This document shows, piece after piece, positions 50,519-52,415 of a DNA stretch of 52,415 nucleotides (position 1 is the first letter of the stretch; the number at the start of each line of letters is the position of its first letter). The stretch lies in assembly GCA_024402665.1 (NCBI GenBank), contig JAKSTI010000013.1:1-52415 (forward strand), written 5' to 3'. The stretch comes from Treponema sp. (GTDB lineage Bacteria > Spirochaetota > Spirochaetia > Treponematales > Treponemataceae). The notes below the pieces were generated by a model that worked only from the letters and a program-made list of their open reading frames with translations, made no database searches and had not been told where the DNA came from. The position numbers and the translations under genes are program-made.

Positions 50519-51481
50519 ATGTCTGTGAAAGTAGATTATTGTTCAGTTGAGGAACGTGATATGGATACCCTATTCCTTGAGGCAATGGGGTCAGATAAGG
50601 GATTTCTTAAAATCTTTTTGAATAAAGTTGATGAATTAAAAGATTGTGATGAATTTGAAGTTCAGAAAATTCAGCTTTCCAAAATGGATAATGATGGTGA
50701 ATCAGATATTACAGTCATTATACAAACTCCTGGAAAAAAATACGGAATTTTGATTGAAGATAAAATTAATGCTATTGCAATGGATGAACAATGTAATCGT
50801 TATTCTCTTCGTGGAAAGAAAGGAATAAAGAACGGGGATTATGATGACTTTTTTGTATTTATTGTTGCACCACAAAAATATTACGACTCTAATGAAGAAG
50901 CAAAAAAATATGATCATTATGTTTCGTACGAAGAATGCAAATCATATCTGGAGAATAAAAACGATTCATTAAGTAAAATTTGGGTTCAGCAGTTTGAACA
51001 GGCAATAGATAAAGCTAAAAAGCAGAGTAATGTAACTTATAACCCCGGACGCATGGAATTCTTACGCAGATATATTGAATATAAGAATGAACATTTTACA
51101 GGAGAACTAGATATTGCGAATAATCCAGATAATAATGGTGCAGGAGGATGGGTTCATTATCGTGTAAAACTAAATCATGCATATATTCTTCATAAAGCAG
51201 AAAGAGGGTTTATGGATTTAACTTTTTCTGGTGCTGAAGAAAAAAAATCCTCATTATTTGAATTGATGGAAAGTAAAATTCATCAACTCGGCTTTAAAGA
51301 TGTAAAATGTTTTGCTACCGGCAAATCGATGTCGTATAGAATTGTTGTTCCAATCATAGATTTTGATAAACCGTTTGATGATTGTAATAAAAATGATTTA
51401 AATACTTGTTTTGAAGCTGCTATACAGCTTACGGAATTAGCAAGAATTATTAGTTATTTTGGTGAAATGTGTTCTAAATAA
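50519..51481 (+). CDS. PD-(D/E)XK nuclease-like protein
   Basis: A 320-residue protein of the PDDEXK_4 type. The core is DGESDITVIIQTPGKKYGIL followed by IEDKINA, which gives the D-x(n)-E-x-K site (D in SDITV, E-D-K in IEDK), then QCNRYSLRGKKG and FFVFIVAP. The C-terminal half (GGWVHYRVKLNHAYILHKAE) is unknown. The fold usually cuts DNA. The GGAG ribosome-binding site fixes the start at 50519. It ends close to tRNA-Ala on the opposite strand. Confidence 0.8.
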   Translation: MSVKVDYCSVEERDMDTLFLEAMGSDKGFLKIFLNKVDELKDCDEFEVQKIQLSKMDNDGESDITVIIQTPGKKYGILIEDKINAIAMDEQCNRYSLRGKKGIKNGDYDDFFVFIVAPQKYYDSNEEAKKYDHYVSYEECKSYLENKNDSLSKIWVQQFEQAIDKAKKQSNVTYNPGRMEFLRRYIEYKNEHFTGELDIANNPDNNGAGGWVHYRVKLNHAYILHKAERGFMDLTFSGAEEKKSSLFELMESKIHQLGFKDVKCFATGKSMSYRIVVPIIDFDKPFDDCNKNDLNTCFEAAIQLTELARIISYFGEMCSK

Positions 51482-51492
51482 ATCCCAATTTT

Positions 51493-51566
51493 TGGAGCTG
51501 AGGGGACTTGAACCCCTTACCTCTACAATGCCATTGTAGCGCTCTAGCCAGGTGAGCTACAGCCCC
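51493..51566 (-). tRNA. tRNA-Ala (GGC)
   Basis: The reverse strand folds into a 74-base cloverleaf. The acceptor GGGGCTG pairs with CAGCTCC, the D arm is GCTC/GAGC, the anticodon loop ATGGCAT gives GGC, and the T arm is AGGGG-TTCAAGT-CCCCT. The CCA end is not encoded. Confidence 0.93.
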
Positions 51567-51582
51567 TGATTCTTCCATTATA

Positions 51583-51903
51583 TCACAACTCTGTATATTT
51601 CTTATTATTACCTTTCGCCTTTTCCACCGGATATTTCTTCTCATTCATATCCATTTTCATGTTGATAATTTCGTCTTCATCAAGGCCAAGAGCATCCAGC
51701 ATATCCTGACAATAAACCATAACATCTGCCAGTTCTTCTTTTACATGCTGCAAATCAAAGTTCTTATCATCCCACTGAAAGCATTCCAATAATTCATTTG
51801 CTTCGATGGAAATTGATTTTGCAAGATTAGAAGGGCTATGAAATTGATTCCAATCGCGATCTGATATAAATTTTCTGATTCTATTTTTTGTTTGTTCTGT
51901 CAT
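51583..51903 (-). CDS. MazG-like nucleotide pyrophosphohydrolase
   Basis: A 106-residue single-domain MazG/dCTPase-type enzyme that splits NTPs or dNTPs to monophosphates. The metal motifs are SIEANELLECFQW (E-x-x-E) and EELADVMVYCQDM (E-x-x-D). The closing NEKKYPVEKAKG is typical of the RS21-C6/iMazG group. The ribosome-binding site AGGAG is six bases before the ATG. Confidence 0.88.
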   Translation of the reverse strand: MTEQTKNRIRKFISDRDWNQFHSPSNLAKSISIEANELLECFQWDDKNFDLQHVKEELADVMVYCQDMLDALGLDEDEIINMKMDMNEKKYPVEKAKGNNKKYTEL

Positions 51904-51977
51904 CTATTTCTCCTGATACATCTTCACCTATTCGTCGTAGTTTTCCATATTTTATTCCTTATACAACTGATATTTCT

Positions 51978-52072
51978 TTAGCCGGGCGTTGCGGGCCGGC
52001 GATTGAGGCCCGCTAGAAGGGGTGGCGGAAAACCGTAGGTTTGGAGCCAGGGGAAGGCTTTCCCCTCCTTGC
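51978..52072 (+). repeat. GC-rich palindromic repeat, full copy 2
   Basis: This copy has the same 95-base layout and ends as 49838-49932. In hairpin 2 CCGC is changed to CCGT, which still allows a G-T pair with GCGG, a hint that the fold matters. It lies between the MazG-like and VOC genes. Confidence 0.85.
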
Positions 52073-52098
52073 TAAAAATTTCCCCGTTCCAGCCCCAG

Positions 52099-52415
52099 TT
52101 ACTTCACCTCAAAAAACTCCACTTCTTCACCAAGCGGACCATATGTAAATGCAACTCTGGCTTTGATATCCCCAAGAACAACATCCTTTGGTCCCATGAA
52201 GATTTCGAGATTGTTTTCTTTACACAAACGAATATAGGCATCCACATCATCTACTTCAAAAGCAAAATGGCGGATTGTTCCTTTTGGTAAATCTTCCTGG
52301 GCATTGGTAAAAAACTCAACTTTACCAGCAGGGGTGTCTAGCAGAAATCCGGTTTCCCATTCAGCACAAACTGGCAGCCCCAGCATACGGCAATAAAAAT
52401 CCCGAACTTTTTCCA
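52099..52415 (-). CDS. VOC-family (glyoxalase-like) protein, N-terminus cut by window edge
   Basis: The frame is open to the right edge of the window. The visible 105 residues include KVRDFYCRMLGLPV, VEFFTNAQEDLPKGTIRHFA, FEVDDVDAYIRLCKENNLEI and GPLGEEVEFFEVK. H (in RHFAFEV) and the final E are the metal ligands of one VOC half. The substrate is unknown. Confidence 0.85.
   Translation of the reverse strand, partial: EKVRDFYCRMLGLPVCAEWETGFLLDTPAGKVEFFTNAQEDLPKGTIRHFAFEVDDVDAYIRLCKENNLEIFMGPKDVVLGDIKARVAFTYGPLGEEVEFFEVK

Overview
The window is AT-rich bacterial DNA with few insertion-type mobile genes and the gene style of a Treponema-like spirochaete. Pointers are FlavoPhospho-type housekeeping genes in spirochaetal order (TIGR02757/DUF2400, DUF1846, QueH, Der), a lytic transglycosylase lipoprotein, many small lipoproteins and Sel1/ankyrin proteins. 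The genus is an inference from gene content; I could not search a database.

Region 1 (1-14.97 kb) is a chromosomal housekeeping block. It holds the start of an acyl-CoA carboxylase subunit, DUF2400 and DUF1846 proteins, an FMN-binding protein, queH, der, a MerR regulator, an Rsm22-like methyltransferase, a uracil-DNA-glycosylase-fold protein, a LysM protein, a Slt-type transglycosylase, a CPA2 antiporter with CBS domains, a NifU-type protein, a SlyD-like isomerase with a Cys/Gly tail, a PrsW protease and initiator tRNA-Met. The tRNA has a consensus promoter and a terminator.

Region 2 (about 14.93-32.1 kb) looks like an integrated island. The 3' part of the initiator tRNA is repeated in a broken tRNA remnant at 32066-32097, and no integrase is visible between the two. 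Its cargo comes in three parts. The first is a set of ADP-ribose hydrolases (macrodomain, ARH/DraG, PARG-like), partly under twin promoters. The second is an operon joining a TerY-C zinc protein, a kinase, a TerY-type VWA protein and a PP2C phosphatase to a ZorA/ZorB-like MotAB motor pair and an unknown 418-residue protein. The third is a DpnII-type GATC restriction-modification system with an AIPR gene and an HNH gene inserted in it. The second part is the best candidate for an undescribed system: a phospho-switch coupled to a proton-driven envelope motor, probably for defence.

Region 3 (32.1-36.87 kb) is a graveyard of the phosphate regulon. Fragments of pstS, phoU, a Na/Pi cotransporter, a PhoB-type regulator and its kinase lie scattered around an HD phosphohydrolase, a frameshifted lipoprotein and a RES/Xre toxin-antitoxin pair.

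Region 4 (36.87-52.4 kb) is accessory. It has a CmpB-like membrane protein, a WYL regulator divergent from a gene that shares a C-terminal domain with the island macrodomain protein, an ankyrin protein, a DUF3990/XRE toxin-antitoxin-like pair, lipoproteins, a PLD-helicase-DUF3427 protein with a Nudix gene, several unknown genes, a PD-(D/E)XK protein, tRNA-Ala(GGC), a MazG-like pyrophosphohydrolase and a partial VOC protein.

Two genome-wide traits show up. At least nine genes have a TATAAT-like box ending 5-8 bases before the ATG and no ribosome-binding site, which suggests frequent leaderless transcripts. A GC-rich palindromic repeat occurs in three intergenic places and once, in frame, inside the DUF2400 gene.
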